Assembly (NCBI GenBank): GCA_028280785.1
Contig: JANQLF010000306.1
Span: 1 to 48,598 of the forward strand
Direction of reading: 5' to 3'
Length of the DNA stretch: 48,598 bases
From: Planctomycetota bacterium
GTDB taxonomy: Bacteria; Planctomycetota; UBA11346
The notes under the pieces are model-generated. The model saw only the letters and a list, made by a program, of their open reading frames with translations, did no database searches and was not told the DNA's origin. This document shows positions 25,376-32,817 of the stretch, one piece after another. Both the position numbers and the translations under genes were made by a program. Numbering within the stretch: the first letter of the stretch is position 1; each line of letters begins with the position of its first letter.

Positions 25376-26194
25376 ATGCCAGACACCTACGGATTCCATA
25401 CAGCCCCCACGCCCTTTGAATTCGAGCGCTTCTACGTCGCTTCGATTGGATCGCAGATTTGGCGGGGCGATTCGCGGCTGCTGCGCCGTGGCCACCGCTA
25501 TCACTTATTGATGTTCACCACCACTGGCCGAGCAACTGGTAAAGTTAATGACGATGTTATTTACGCAGAGGAAAATAGCGCATGGATTTTTCCGCGAAAT
25601 AAAACCTATACCTACACCTGGGATCCACAGTTTGCACAGTGGAATTATTTTTGGGTCGAATTTGATGGTGCCTGGGCAAGTTCCTATTTAGAAATGATGC
25701 GTCTTGATGATAGACACGAATTTCATGGCTGTGAAGCTGCGCGTCCTTTTTTAGATCGACTCACTAAATTATTACTCGACAAAGGCAATGATGCCCAGCA
25801 CGAAGCTTCCGCATTATTACTACAAGCCTTTTCACACATGGAACAGGCCAAGCACCAACCGCAACGCAATAAACAGGTGCAAAGCTTAGATAGTATCGTT
25901 AAAAAATATTTAGCCGATCACCTGGGTGAAAATATTCAGCTCGAAGAAATAGCTGAACACGTACAATTAAGTCCTTTTCATTTGTCTCGCGTTTTTAAAG
26001 ATCATAATGGTATCTCACCAATGAAATATTTACGCCAATTACGTATAGCCCGAGCCAAGACATTATTTAATAGGCGCGATATGAACATTAGCGAAGTCGG
26101 TCAAGCAGTCGGTTATCCAATTATTCAACATTTTTCACGGATGTTCAAATCTGAAACGGGCATGAGTCCACGTGCCTATGTGAAAGCACTCTAA
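25376..26194 (+). CDS. AraC-family transcriptional regulator (module 2)
   Basis: The 272-residue protein has an N-terminal cupin-like sensing domain (about 1-130, with HLLMFTTTGRATGKV). The C-terminal AraC/XylS double helix-turn-helix (about 165-270) includes NIQLEEIAEHVQLSPFHLSRVFKDHNG and a second motif ending IIQHFSRMFKSETGMSPRAYV. AraC proteins usually activate nearby catabolic genes when the sugar is bound. It is divergent from the PIG-L-headed operon and translationally linked to the next gene by the overlap TAATG. No Shine-Dalgarno is visible before its ATG. It therefore most likely controls both directions. Confidence 0.9.
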   Translation: MPDTYGFHTAPTPFEFERFYVASIGSQIWRGDSRLLRRGHRYHLLMFTTTGRATGKVNDDVIYAEENSAWIFPRNKTYTYTWDPQFAQWNYFWVEFDGAWASSYLEMMRLDDRHEFHGCEAARPFLDRLTKLLLDKGNDAQHEASALLLQAFSHMEQAKHQPQRNKQVQSLDSIVKKYLADHLGENIQLEEIAEHVQLSPFHLSRVFKDHNGISPMKYLRQLRIARAKTLFNRRDMNISEVGQAVGYPIIQHFSRMFKSETGMSPRAYVKAL

Positions 26195-27204
26195 TGCCAA
26201 TCGAAACTGCCCAAAAAATTGGCAAACGATTCCTGGCAGGTCAAGAAACGGCTAATACCTATAATAATCAATTAGCGTATGAAGCATTATTACTGCTCTC
26301 CGATCACATCCCTGAAGTCAAAAAACAATGCGAAGAGGTTGTTGCGGAAAATAATATTGCCGTTGACCAAATTAATCATTGGCGCAATCAACAATTTCAT
26401 GACCTAGCTTACGCTTGGTTCGAACACCGTGGACTATTAGGTGCCTATCTCGCTAGTCATATTCAAAGCACTGATGACTGGTTGGCTGAAGCACCACGAC
26501 GTAAAGATGGATCAATCATTCATAAATGTAAACACGATCCTGCCGGTTCGCTTTTAGACATGTTGCAGGCGTATTGCATTCGCCTAGCACGCGCCGCTAA
26601 ATTAACAGGTGACCGTCATTATATTGATGAACTCATTCATCAATTTCGCATTCATGAATTAACTCTACGGGATAAAAACACCGGCTGTTATCATCAAGGC
26701 CAAGGTTGGTTAGCAGATGACGCTCTTTCTCCAGGCACTTGGTCGCGAGGTCAAGGTTGGTTGCTACATGGCATGGCCCATTGTTTATTGCTCATGGATG
26801 CATGGCCAGAAGAACAACAAGAATTATTAGATTTCACCATTGCCTTATTAAATACGCTTACTGGCTTGCAAGATGACGATGGTTTTTGGCATCAACTCGT
26901 CGATCAACCAGAAGAATCATTTCCTGATACCAGCGGCACCGCATTAATACTCGAAGCCTATGTTTTAGTCAGCGCATTTATGATCGATGATACCTATCAA
27001 CATGTTATCAAAAACGCGTGGAATGCGCTTAAAAGTATGGTTGATGCTGACGGCGTTGTTGATCAAGCCTGCAAGGGGCCTGGACCGATTTGGGAAACCG
27101 AACCATGGCGAAATAGTAAAGCACCAAAAGGTGATCCACATGGTGTTTTCTCTACGCTATTCGCCTGTGCTGCTTTAATTAAGCATCCTCAGTTTCTCGA
27201 CTGA
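26194..27204 (+). CDS. GH88/GH105-like unsaturated uronyl hydrolase
   Basis: The 336-residue protein is an alpha-helical (alpha/alpha)6-type protein. Its blocks match GH105/GH88: RKDGSIIHKCKHDPAG, then TWSRGQGWLLHGMAHC and DDDGFWHQLVDQPEESFPDTSGTALI. These are the family's conserved GNGW-like and DTSGTA-like segments. Such enzymes hydrate and remove the unsaturated uronic acid left by polysaccharide lyases from oligosaccharides. There is no signal peptide, so it acts in the cytoplasm on imported products. The start overlaps the AraC stop codon by one base. It lacks a clear lyase partner in this window. Its length is a little shorter than the usual 360-380. Confidence 0.75.
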   Translation: MPIETAQKIGKRFLAGQETANTYNNQLAYEALLLLSDHIPEVKKQCEEVVAENNIAVDQINHWRNQQFHDLAYAWFEHRGLLGAYLASHIQSTDDWLAEAPRRKDGSIIHKCKHDPAGSLLDMLQAYCIRLARAAKLTGDRHYIDELIHQFRIHELTLRDKNTGCYHQGQGWLADDALSPGTWSRGQGWLLHGMAHCLLLMDAWPEEQQELLDFTIALLNTLTGLQDDDGFWHQLVDQPEESFPDTSGTALILEAYVLVSAFMIDDTYQHVIKNAWNALKSMVDADGVVDQACKGPGPIWETEPWRNSKAPKGDPHGVFSTLFACAALIKHPQFLD

Positions 27205-27213
27205 CGTTTACAA

Positions 27214-28575
27214 TCAGGATTTTGAACGCGCTGCTTTAATTAACTCTGCAAAGGCCGCGCTGAACTCGCGCGTGCTCACTTGGCTCTGTGCTGTCTCCAA
27301 ATTCTTTAAGACTTCTGGCTTCATCTCAGCTTTTATTTTCTCAAAATTGTCGACGTAGTACTTGGCGTTTTTATATTGTTCAGCTTCTTTAAACCATGCT
27401 TCAGCAGCCGTCTTTTTATACGGTTTTACTATTTTCTTCAGAGCCTTTTTGAAATCCTTGGGATCACTGGAAAATAAATCGCGCACTTCTTTTTTTGCTG
27501 CTTCGAGTTCTTCACCAACCGAACTACTTAATGAAGCTATCGTTACTTTCCGCGGTTCGTCTAAACTCAACGATTGGCTGGTAATATATAAATCGAGTGT
27601 TGCTTTAAATAATTTTTTCTGATCTGATTTGCTTTTGGTATCAGCAGGAATAGCTTTGACTGCCGCAATCAAGGCATCGGCACGATCAAGCTCTGCTTGT
27701 GGTGGGATCTGCCAATCAAATTTAATATTTTCAGAACCTGCTGGATATTTCTGTTCGAAACTCATGCCATTCCACTGGGCGCTCACGACAATGTCTTTTT
27801 GATGTGAGAGCTCCAAGGTATAGGCACCACTTTTCCAGCTTTTTACTGGTTTATCGACACCTGACGCAGCGATAGTGACATCACCAACACCTTCACCAAC
27901 ATCATAAAAATTATTGTGATTGCGATCAATATAGACAACGCCACCAGCAAAACGTGGAATGCTGCGACGATTACCAAAATTATGGGTTACCGATAGACGA
28001 CCACTGTGTGGCAATGCGCTTGGACCCATTTCACGATGATTACCCATAATATTTTTACGGTGACCACGGCCAGGTTGCATGCCACCAGGACCACCCTTAC
28101 CCCAATCAACCACGAATCCCAAATGTGAATACGCTGGATCACGCGCATCACGAAATGCATTTTCTGCCCCGCCACCTGGATATCCGGCTGCGCGGGTGCG
28201 ATCACCTGGTGATTTTCCAGAATAACCTTCTTTGCCTTCTTGCTCATCATGACCAAGACCATTGTGAATCATGTAATAACTATGACGGCGCGCGGCCTTT
28301 AATAATAATAAATTAAATACAATCGGTGGCTTGGCTGTTAATTCGCCCATTTCTTTGCGAAACATTTTTATATCAACGTTACCTGGAACACCTTGCGGAT
28401 GACTACCTTCCGGTGCCAAAATATCACGCTCAGCAACGGGATCAGCGCGCATGCGATTAATTAACTCGAGAATCATTACCTCTTCAGCAGTCGGTGTTGG
28501 GTCGGGTGCTTCATAAATCGCAGCATCAATGACACAGATGAAACTTAGGAGACTTAATAAGACTATAATTCGCAT
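27214..28575 (-). CDS. secreted CAP (SCP/PR1)-domain protein
   Basis: I start at the ATG whose first base is 28575, with GAGG 6 bases before; it opens with a signal peptide MRIIVLLSLLSFICVIDA. The CAP domain runs from about residue 25 to 190: EEVMILELINRMRADP, a histidine in ARRHSYYMIHNGLGHD, and GRGHRKNIMGNHREMG with the HRxNIM motif. The remainder (about 215-450) has a calcium-binding-like DRNHNNFYDVGEG loop and a long helical, Lys-rich region. CAP proteins are secreted and of uncertain enzymatic activity. It ends 9 bp from the end of the convergent GH105-like gene. Total length is 453 aa. Confidence 0.75.
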   Translation of the reverse strand: MRIIVLLSLLSFICVIDAAIYEAPDPTPTAEEVMILELINRMRADPVAERDILAPEGSHPQGVPGNVDIKMFRKEMGELTAKPPIVFNLLLLKAARRHSYYMIHNGLGHDEQEGKEGYSGKSPGDRTRAAGYPGGGAENAFRDARDPAYSHLGFVVDWGKGGPGGMQPGRGHRKNIMGNHREMGPSALPHSGRLSVTHNFGNRRSIPRFAGGVVYIDRNHNNFYDVGEGVGDVTIAASGVDKPVKSWKSGAYTLELSHQKDIVVSAQWNGMSFEQKYPAGSENIKFDWQIPPQAELDRADALIAAVKAIPADTKSKSDQKKLFKATLDLYITSQSLSLDEPRKVTIASLSSSVGEELEAAKKEVRDLFSSDPKDFKKALKKIVKPYKKTAAEAWFKEAEQYKNAKYYVDNFEKIKAEMKPEVLKNLETAQSQVSTREFSAAFAELIKAARSKS

Positions 28576-28597
28576 ACTGATCCTCGTCAGGGCATTG

Positions 28598-28613
28598 TAT
28601 ACGAAGACGTATA
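28598..28613. promoter_or_regulatory. inverted repeat in leader of the CAP-domain gene
   Basis: TATACG-AAGA-CGTATA is an exact inverted repeat within the promoter region of the reverse-strand CAP-domain gene. On the reverse strand it lies in TATACAAT-like sequence, so it may be an operator near the -10. No cognate regulator is known. Confidence 0.25.
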
Positions 28614-28660
28614 AAACCAAGATGCTGACACTTGGGATTTTTCTACAGTTTTGACACTAC

Positions 28661-28912
28661 TTACATACCGCAGAAGCCACTGCTACAATCGGTCTGATCG
28701 AGCTGCTCACGGGTCATTTGGCAGCCGCCACTCGGACAATCAACAACCTCATCTTTACCCTTGCCAGTTAAGACGCCGATGCCACCTGCTGGAACCCGAT
28801 GAATAGTTTCACCTGTTTCGGGATGCACAGTAAGTGCTTCATCCGACATGCGTTGGAAAAACTCATAGCGTTTGGGCTTGTGGCCTTCGGTTTCATAAAC
28901 GTAGGTCGGCAT
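28661..28912 (-). CDS. FmdB-like small protein with degenerate zinc ribbon
   Basis: I start at the ATG whose first base is 28912, with GGAG 6 bases before; it opens MPTYVYETEGHKPKRYEFFQRMSDEAL. This matches the FmdB/CxxC zinc-ribbon family, whose members usually begin MPTYVYRCxxC and continue to FEFxQxMSD. Here the two CxxC pairs of the ribbon are replaced (YETEGHKP and VHPETGET). Two other cysteine pairs appear in the C-terminal tail (DCPSGGCQM and DCSSGFCGM). It is 83 aa. It probably does not bind zinc through the classic ribbon, though the tail cysteines could bind metal or a thiol partner. It is divergent from the hslO gene, 65 bp apart. Confidence 0.6.
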   Translation of the reverse strand: MPTYVYETEGHKPKRYEFFQRMSDEALTVHPETGETIHRVPAGGIGVLTGKGKDEVVDCPSGGCQMTREQLDQTDCSSGFCGM

Positions 28913-28977
28913 CACGTGCTCCGTTACCAATGATAGGTCCTGTACACGGCCCAGCCAAGCACAGAATCCCGCCTCCC

Positions 28978-29811
28978 ATGACCGACCATATCTCACGTTT
29001 TGTCAGTGATGATGGCTTCGCCCTCTCCTATGTGCGCTGCGAAGCAACTGCTGAACTAGTCGGTCATCAACAACACAAGCTAAGTGGTGCTACGTTAGAG
29101 TTCGCCACCAAAGGCATGATCGCTTCACTACTCATGGGTACGCGTTTAAAAGGACGCGGCATGTTGAGCTTAAATGTGCAATGTGATCTCGGCCGTATTC
29201 GTGATTTTCGCTGCGATGCGATGGGCATGGGTTATGTACGCGCATTAATTCGTACTGTTGATGACGGTGATGCATTAATTGGCAACGGTAATTTAACCGT
29301 GATGAAACAAATCGAAGGCAGCGATCAACCCTTTCAATCAACCGTACCCATTAACCACGATCGTTTTATTCACGCGTGCAATGCCTACTTACGCAGCAGC
29401 GAACAAGTACAGGCATTAATGTGTTACGACATTACCATTAATGAAAACACTGTTGAACGCGCCAATGGATTTTATTTAGAGCGTTTGCCTGCAGCTGATA
29501 AGCATCCTGATTGTCATCTAAGTAATGTTTATGATGAACTGTATGAATCGAAGCAGGACTACGTGCGCATTGATGACAAAGGTAATGACGAAGAAGTCAT
29601 CGGTGAATTATTTGGTAAAGGCGAATTGAAAAAATTACGCCAATACGATGTGCAGTTCCATTGCCCGTGTAACAAGCAACGCTACGCCGACACCTTGCGC
29701 GCCTTCGGCAAGGACCAACTCAAAGAATTGGTCAATGAAAAGGGCGTAGTGCCGACGATCTGCGATTTCTGTCTCTCAGAGTACGAAATCCCCCTCGACG
29801 ATTTGATATAG
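28978..29811 (+). CDS. hslO: Hsp33 redox-regulated chaperone
   Basis: I start at MTDHISRFVSDDGFALS (28978), close to where Hsp33 proteins start. An in-frame start further upstream would add 16-48 residues with no homology. The 277-aa protein has the Hsp33 fold, ending in the zinc-binding redox switch: Cys229, Cys231, Cys262 and Cys265 in FHCPCNK and ICDFC, the CxC...CxxC pattern. Oxidation releases zinc and activates the holdase in the cytoplasm under oxidative stress. No Shine-Dalgarno is visible. It lies divergently from the FmdB-like gene. Confidence 0.85.
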   Translation: MTDHISRFVSDDGFALSYVRCEATAELVGHQQHKLSGATLEFATKGMIASLLMGTRLKGRGMLSLNVQCDLGRIRDFRCDAMGMGYVRALIRTVDDGDALIGNGNLTVMKQIEGSDQPFQSTVPINHDRFIHACNAYLRSSEQVQALMCYDITINENTVERANGFYLERLPAADKHPDCHLSNVYDELYESKQDYVRIDDKGNDEEVIGELFGKGELKKLRQYDVQFHCPCNKQRYADTLRAFGKDQLKELVNEKGVVPTICDFCLSEYEIPLDDLI

Positions 29812-29852
29812 CCTTGTTGTCTCAGGGGCTGTGCCCCCGAAATAAGAAAGTA

Positions 29853-29869
29853 CATAGAAGTCCATAGAA
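29853..29869 (+). promoter_or_regulatory. direct repeats CATAGAA, 10 bp apart, before the module 3 promoter
   Basis: CATAGAA occurs at 29853-29859 and 29863-29869, one helical turn apart, just upstream of the -35 box at 29877. The spacing fits an activator bound on one face of DNA, possibly the AraC protein encoded at 31914-32735. The cognate protein is only a guess. Confidence 0.35.
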
Positions 29870-29876
29870 TAATGCA

Positions 29877-29906
29877 TTGAGATAAATGCTTTCCCATACA
29901 TATAAT
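29877..29906 (+). promoter_or_regulatory. sigma-70 promoter of module 3
   Basis: TTGAGA at 29877-29882, an 18-bp spacer and a perfect TATAAT at 29901-29906 form a strong promoter pair. The downstream oxidoreductase ATG is at 29945 with GAGGAG before it. Confidence 0.7.
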
Positions 29907-29944
29907 GCGGCGTTCAAGCATTGCCTATTAATGAGGAGCGCGCA

Positions 29945-30955
29945 ATGAGCTTACGTATTGGAATTCTTGGCTGCGGCGGTATGGCCGGTGCCCACGCAAA
30001 CCGACTCAAAGATGCTGGTGACGATGTCGATGTTGTTGCCCTCTGTGATGTGAGTACGGAAATCACTGAAGCCTTTGCTGAAAAGCATTTCACTGACACC
30101 AAACATAAGCCTGCGCACTATGCTGACGCGGCTGCCATGTATGCTGAATCAAATTTAGACGGCGTCATTATTATCAGCCCACACACCTTGCATTATGACC
30201 ATGCCTGTCAGGCCTTGGATGCTGGTGTGCATATTCTGCTTGAAAAGCCGATGGTAACGAATGTGCAAGATGCTTATGCGCTGCGCGATAAAGTTGAGGC
30301 CAGCGGTAAAACCATGATTATCGGTTACAACACGCCGTGTACGCCAAATCTACAATTTTTGAAACGAGCCATCGCTGAGCAACGCTTTGGTAAATTAGAA
30401 ATGGTGAATGGTTATTTATCGCAAAACTGGATGAAGGGCACCACTGGTACCTGGCGCCAGAAACCTGAACTCTCTGGTGGTGGTCAAGCTTATGACAGTG
30501 GCGCGCATTTATTATGCAGCTTAGTCTGGTCAGTTGCTTCTTCTCCAAAATTAGTCTCTGCATTCGTCGAAAATTTTGAATGCGATGTTGATATTAACTC
30601 GGTGATTAATATTCGCTTCGACAATGACGTACTCGCTAGCATTGCCGTCAGTGGTAACTGTGTTTCTGGTGGTGCCGATATGGTATTTATCTTTGAACAT
30701 GGCCGTGTAGTCATCGACCCATGGGGCGGTGAGCGCATTCAAGCCTGGGATAAAGATGGTGAAGTTGATCTGAGCAATGATATCACTGGCGAATATGTTA
30801 ATCCAACCCAACACTTTGTTGATATTTTAATGGGCAAATCAGAGCCAAGTACGACACCAGAAAATGGTGTGCATCAAAGTGAATTAATGGATGCGATTTA
30901 TGAGTCGGCTAAACTCGGTCGGGCTGTCAGCCTTACCGAACTTGTCGCTCAATAA
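29945..30955 (+). CDS. Gfo/Idh/MocA-family oxidoreductase (module 3)
   Basis: I use the ATG at 29945, which follows GAGGAGCGCGCA and opens MSLRIGILGCGGMAGAHAN with an intact nucleotide loop; a TTG at 29921 would add eight residues. The protein of 336 aa has LEKPMV (EKP motif, about 102-107) and GGGQAYDSGAHLLCSLVWSV in the C-terminal half. As in the other modules, a sugar or polyol is the likely substrate and NAD(P) the cofactor. A strong promoter lies just upstream, with direct repeats before it. A TIM-barrel gene follows after 33 bp. Functional class is certain, substrate unknown. Confidence 0.88.
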   Translation: MSLRIGILGCGGMAGAHANRLKDAGDDVDVVALCDVSTEITEAFAEKHFTDTKHKPAHYADAAAMYAESNLDGVIIISPHTLHYDHACQALDAGVHILLEKPMVTNVQDAYALRDKVEASGKTMIIGYNTPCTPNLQFLKRAIAEQRFGKLEMVNGYLSQNWMKGTTGTWRQKPELSGGGQAYDSGAHLLCSLVWSVASSPKLVSAFVENFECDVDINSVINIRFDNDVLASIAVSGNCVSGGADMVFIFEHGRVVIDPWGGERIQAWDKDGEVDLSNDITGEYVNPTQHFVDILMGKSEPSTTPENGVHQSELMDAIYESAKLGRAVSLTELVAQ

Positions 30956-30988
30956 ATCCCTTCGCTACAATTAATAAAGGAGTTATCC

Positions 30989-31861
30989 ATGGGAGCTACA
31001 ACTCGCACTGGTTCCTTCGGTATTGGCTTTCGTATCGGCTGGTCCGAATGGCAAAAAGATTTATCAAATATCATTTCTTATGCTGTCGATAATAATTTCT
31101 CTTGTGTCGATTTATTGCGCAACGCCGACGAATGTGCTGATCAAGTTACTGATGCTGGTTTAAAAATTGGCTCAGTCGATTTGAAGCAAGGCAAGGAAAT
31201 GATCCATGCTGATGCAGATGTGCGCAAACAAGCTGTCGACGTTAACAGCGCTTACGTCGAAGCTGCGGCTAAAAAAGGCGCGCGTTATTTCTTCATGGTC
31301 ATGGGACCTGACGATGCCAGCATCGAATACGATAAAAACTGGGAATACATGGTGGAATCGTATTCAGCATTGGCACCAACCTTGGAAGCCAATGATGCTA
31401 AAATCGTCATCGAAGGCTGTCCGTTTCATGGCGCCTTAGTGGTAGCCCCTGAAACCTACCGCGCGTTTTTTAAAGAAGTCGGTCCGACCATGGGCGTTAA
31501 CTACGACCCCTCGCATCTCATTCGTATGGGTGTCGATCCTATTCGTTTTGCCCGTGAATTTGCTGATCACATTTATCATATGCACGGCAAGGACACTGAG
31601 ATTTATCCAGAAAACCAATACGAGTGTGGTCATGAACATGCAGCGCTCAAAACACCTGGTCATGGATTCGGTAACGCCTATTGGCGCTACACCATTCCTG
31701 GTCATGGCCAAATGCGCTGGGTTGAATTATTTAAAATACTCGAAGCAAACGGGTATGAAGGTCAAATCAGCGTTGAATTAGAGGATGAGAACTTTAATGG
31801 TACTGAAGAAGGTGAAAAGGCCGGCATGAATTACGGGAAAGCCTTTCTTGAAAGCTGTTAG
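30989..31861 (+). CDS. xylose-isomerase-like TIM-barrel protein (module 3)
   Basis: The 290-residue TIM barrel begins GATTRTGSFGIGFRIGWSEW. Metal ligands are visible as Glu in IVIEGCPFHG, Asp in VNYDPSHLIR, His in HIYHMHGKDT and Glu in ISVELEDENF. The block GHGQMRWVELFKILEANGYEG is typical of this branch. It should act in the cytoplasm as an isomerase, epimerase or lyase of keto-sugars. AAAGGAG before the ATG supports the start. A strong bidirectional terminator follows, and the AraC gene converges on it. The two-gene layout with an oxidoreductase repeats that of module 1. Confidence 0.88.
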   Translation: MGATTRTGSFGIGFRIGWSEWQKDLSNIISYAVDNNFSCVDLLRNADECADQVTDAGLKIGSVDLKQGKEMIHADADVRKQAVDVNSAYVEAAAKKGARYFFMVMGPDDASIEYDKNWEYMVESYSALAPTLEANDAKIVIEGCPFHGALVVAPETYRAFFKEVGPTMGVNYDPSHLIRMGVDPIRFAREFADHIYHMHGKDTEIYPENQYECGHEHAALKTPGHGFGNAYWRYTIPGHGQMRWVELFKILEANGYEGQISVELEDENFNGTEEGEKAGMNYGKAFLESC

Positions 31862-31882
31862 CTACCTATTCATCAGAACATT

Positions 31883-31912
31883 AAAAAAGGCACTCTGAAG
31901 AGTGCCTTTTTT
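31883..31912. terminator. bidirectional rho-independent terminator
   Basis: AAAAAA at 31883-31888, a 7-bp stem GGCACTC / GAGTGCC with a TGAA loop (31889-31906), then TTTTTT at 31907-31912. It ends transcripts both from the TIM-barrel gene on the left and from the AraC gene on the right. Confidence 0.9.
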
Positions 31913-31913
31913 A

Positions 31914-32735
31914 TTAAGCTGATTTTGCCTCGTTGCGGAAAGCACTCGTGGTCAATCCAGTGTGTTGCTTAAACTGCCTATAGAAAAAGTAAATATTATC
32001 ATAACCGAGTTGACGCGCGATATCCTGACCACTGGCATCACTTTCGGTGAGCAACATCTTCGCACGCTCCATGCGCTGACGAATCAAATAATGTTTTGGT
32101 GATTCGCCAAATTCGTCTTTAAATAGTCGACTGAAATGTGAGACCGACATTTTTGCTGAGGCGGCTAAATCATTTAAATCTAAATGGGCTCCAACACTTT
32201 GATGAATTTTTTCGAGCACTTGATAAATACGTGTGCGTGAATCATCGGCTTCATCCAACCAACGTGGTTTCGCATCACCATGCAATTGTCGGTCAAGCAT
32301 TACCAAAAATTGCATTAAATAACTTTGCATCAACACTTCATGATGACTACCTGGTTGCTGGTATTCAGCACAGTAACGCGCAATAAGTAAGCACATGTCT
32401 TCATGGCGTTCGCCCATGTGCACTATCGGTCCATCAATGATAGGAAAGCTCATATGACAATTGCGCACATCAGCTTTAGAAAAACGTAAACAATATTGGC
32501 TTATAGATTCGCTTAGCGAAAATTCTTCATGAATATGGCCAGGTTCATAAATAACTAAATCACCTGGACCGGCCTCATACCATTCGCCATCATAACGAAA
32601 GCGCTGACCACCTTCGATAAAATACAATAATTCATAATGCGGGTGACTATGGGCAACAATGTGCCAATCACCACAGCGTCCAACACTGGCCCCTGCTTTT
32701 TGATGTCTGATATCGCTTGATTTCACTTCTCTCAT
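31914..32735 (-). CDS. AraC-family transcriptional regulator (module 3)
   Basis: The 273-residue protein has an N-terminal cupin-like domain (about 1-140, with HSHPHYELLYFIEGGQRFRYDG) that likely senses a sugar. A C-terminal AraC/XylS DNA-binding pair (about 168-270) includes HLDLNDLAASAKMSVSHFSRLFKDEFG and YFFYRQFKQHTGLTTSAFRN. GAAGGT lies before the ATG. It converges on module 3 (oxidoreductase plus TIM barrel) and is the obvious candidate activator of that operon. It is unlike the other AraC protein of the window in its N-terminal half. The effector is unknown. Confidence 0.88.
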   Translation of the reverse strand: MREVKSSDIRHQKAGASVGRCGDWHIVAHSHPHYELLYFIEGGQRFRYDGEWYEAGPGDLVIYEPGHIHEEFSLSESISQYCLRFSKADVRNCHMSFPIIDGPIVHMGERHEDMCLLIARYCAEYQQPGSHHEVLMQSYLMQFLVMLDRQLHGDAKPRWLDEADDSRTRIYQVLEKIHQSVGAHLDLNDLAASAKMSVSHFSRLFKDEFGESPKHYLIRQRMERAKMLLTESDASGQDIARQLGYDNIYFFYRQFKQHTGLTTSAFRNEAKSA

Positions 32736-32817
32736 GTGTTTACCTTCTCACGCGTAATAGCCTAACGCGGTAGTATCCAAGATGATTTCAAAATTCCAGG
32801 ACAAAAAGGCCCAAGAT

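Noticed and set aside
29826-29836. GGGG-CTGTG-CCCC hairpin after hslO as a rho-independent terminator
   Set aside because: The stem is only four pairs and the following bases are GAAATAAG, not a T-run.
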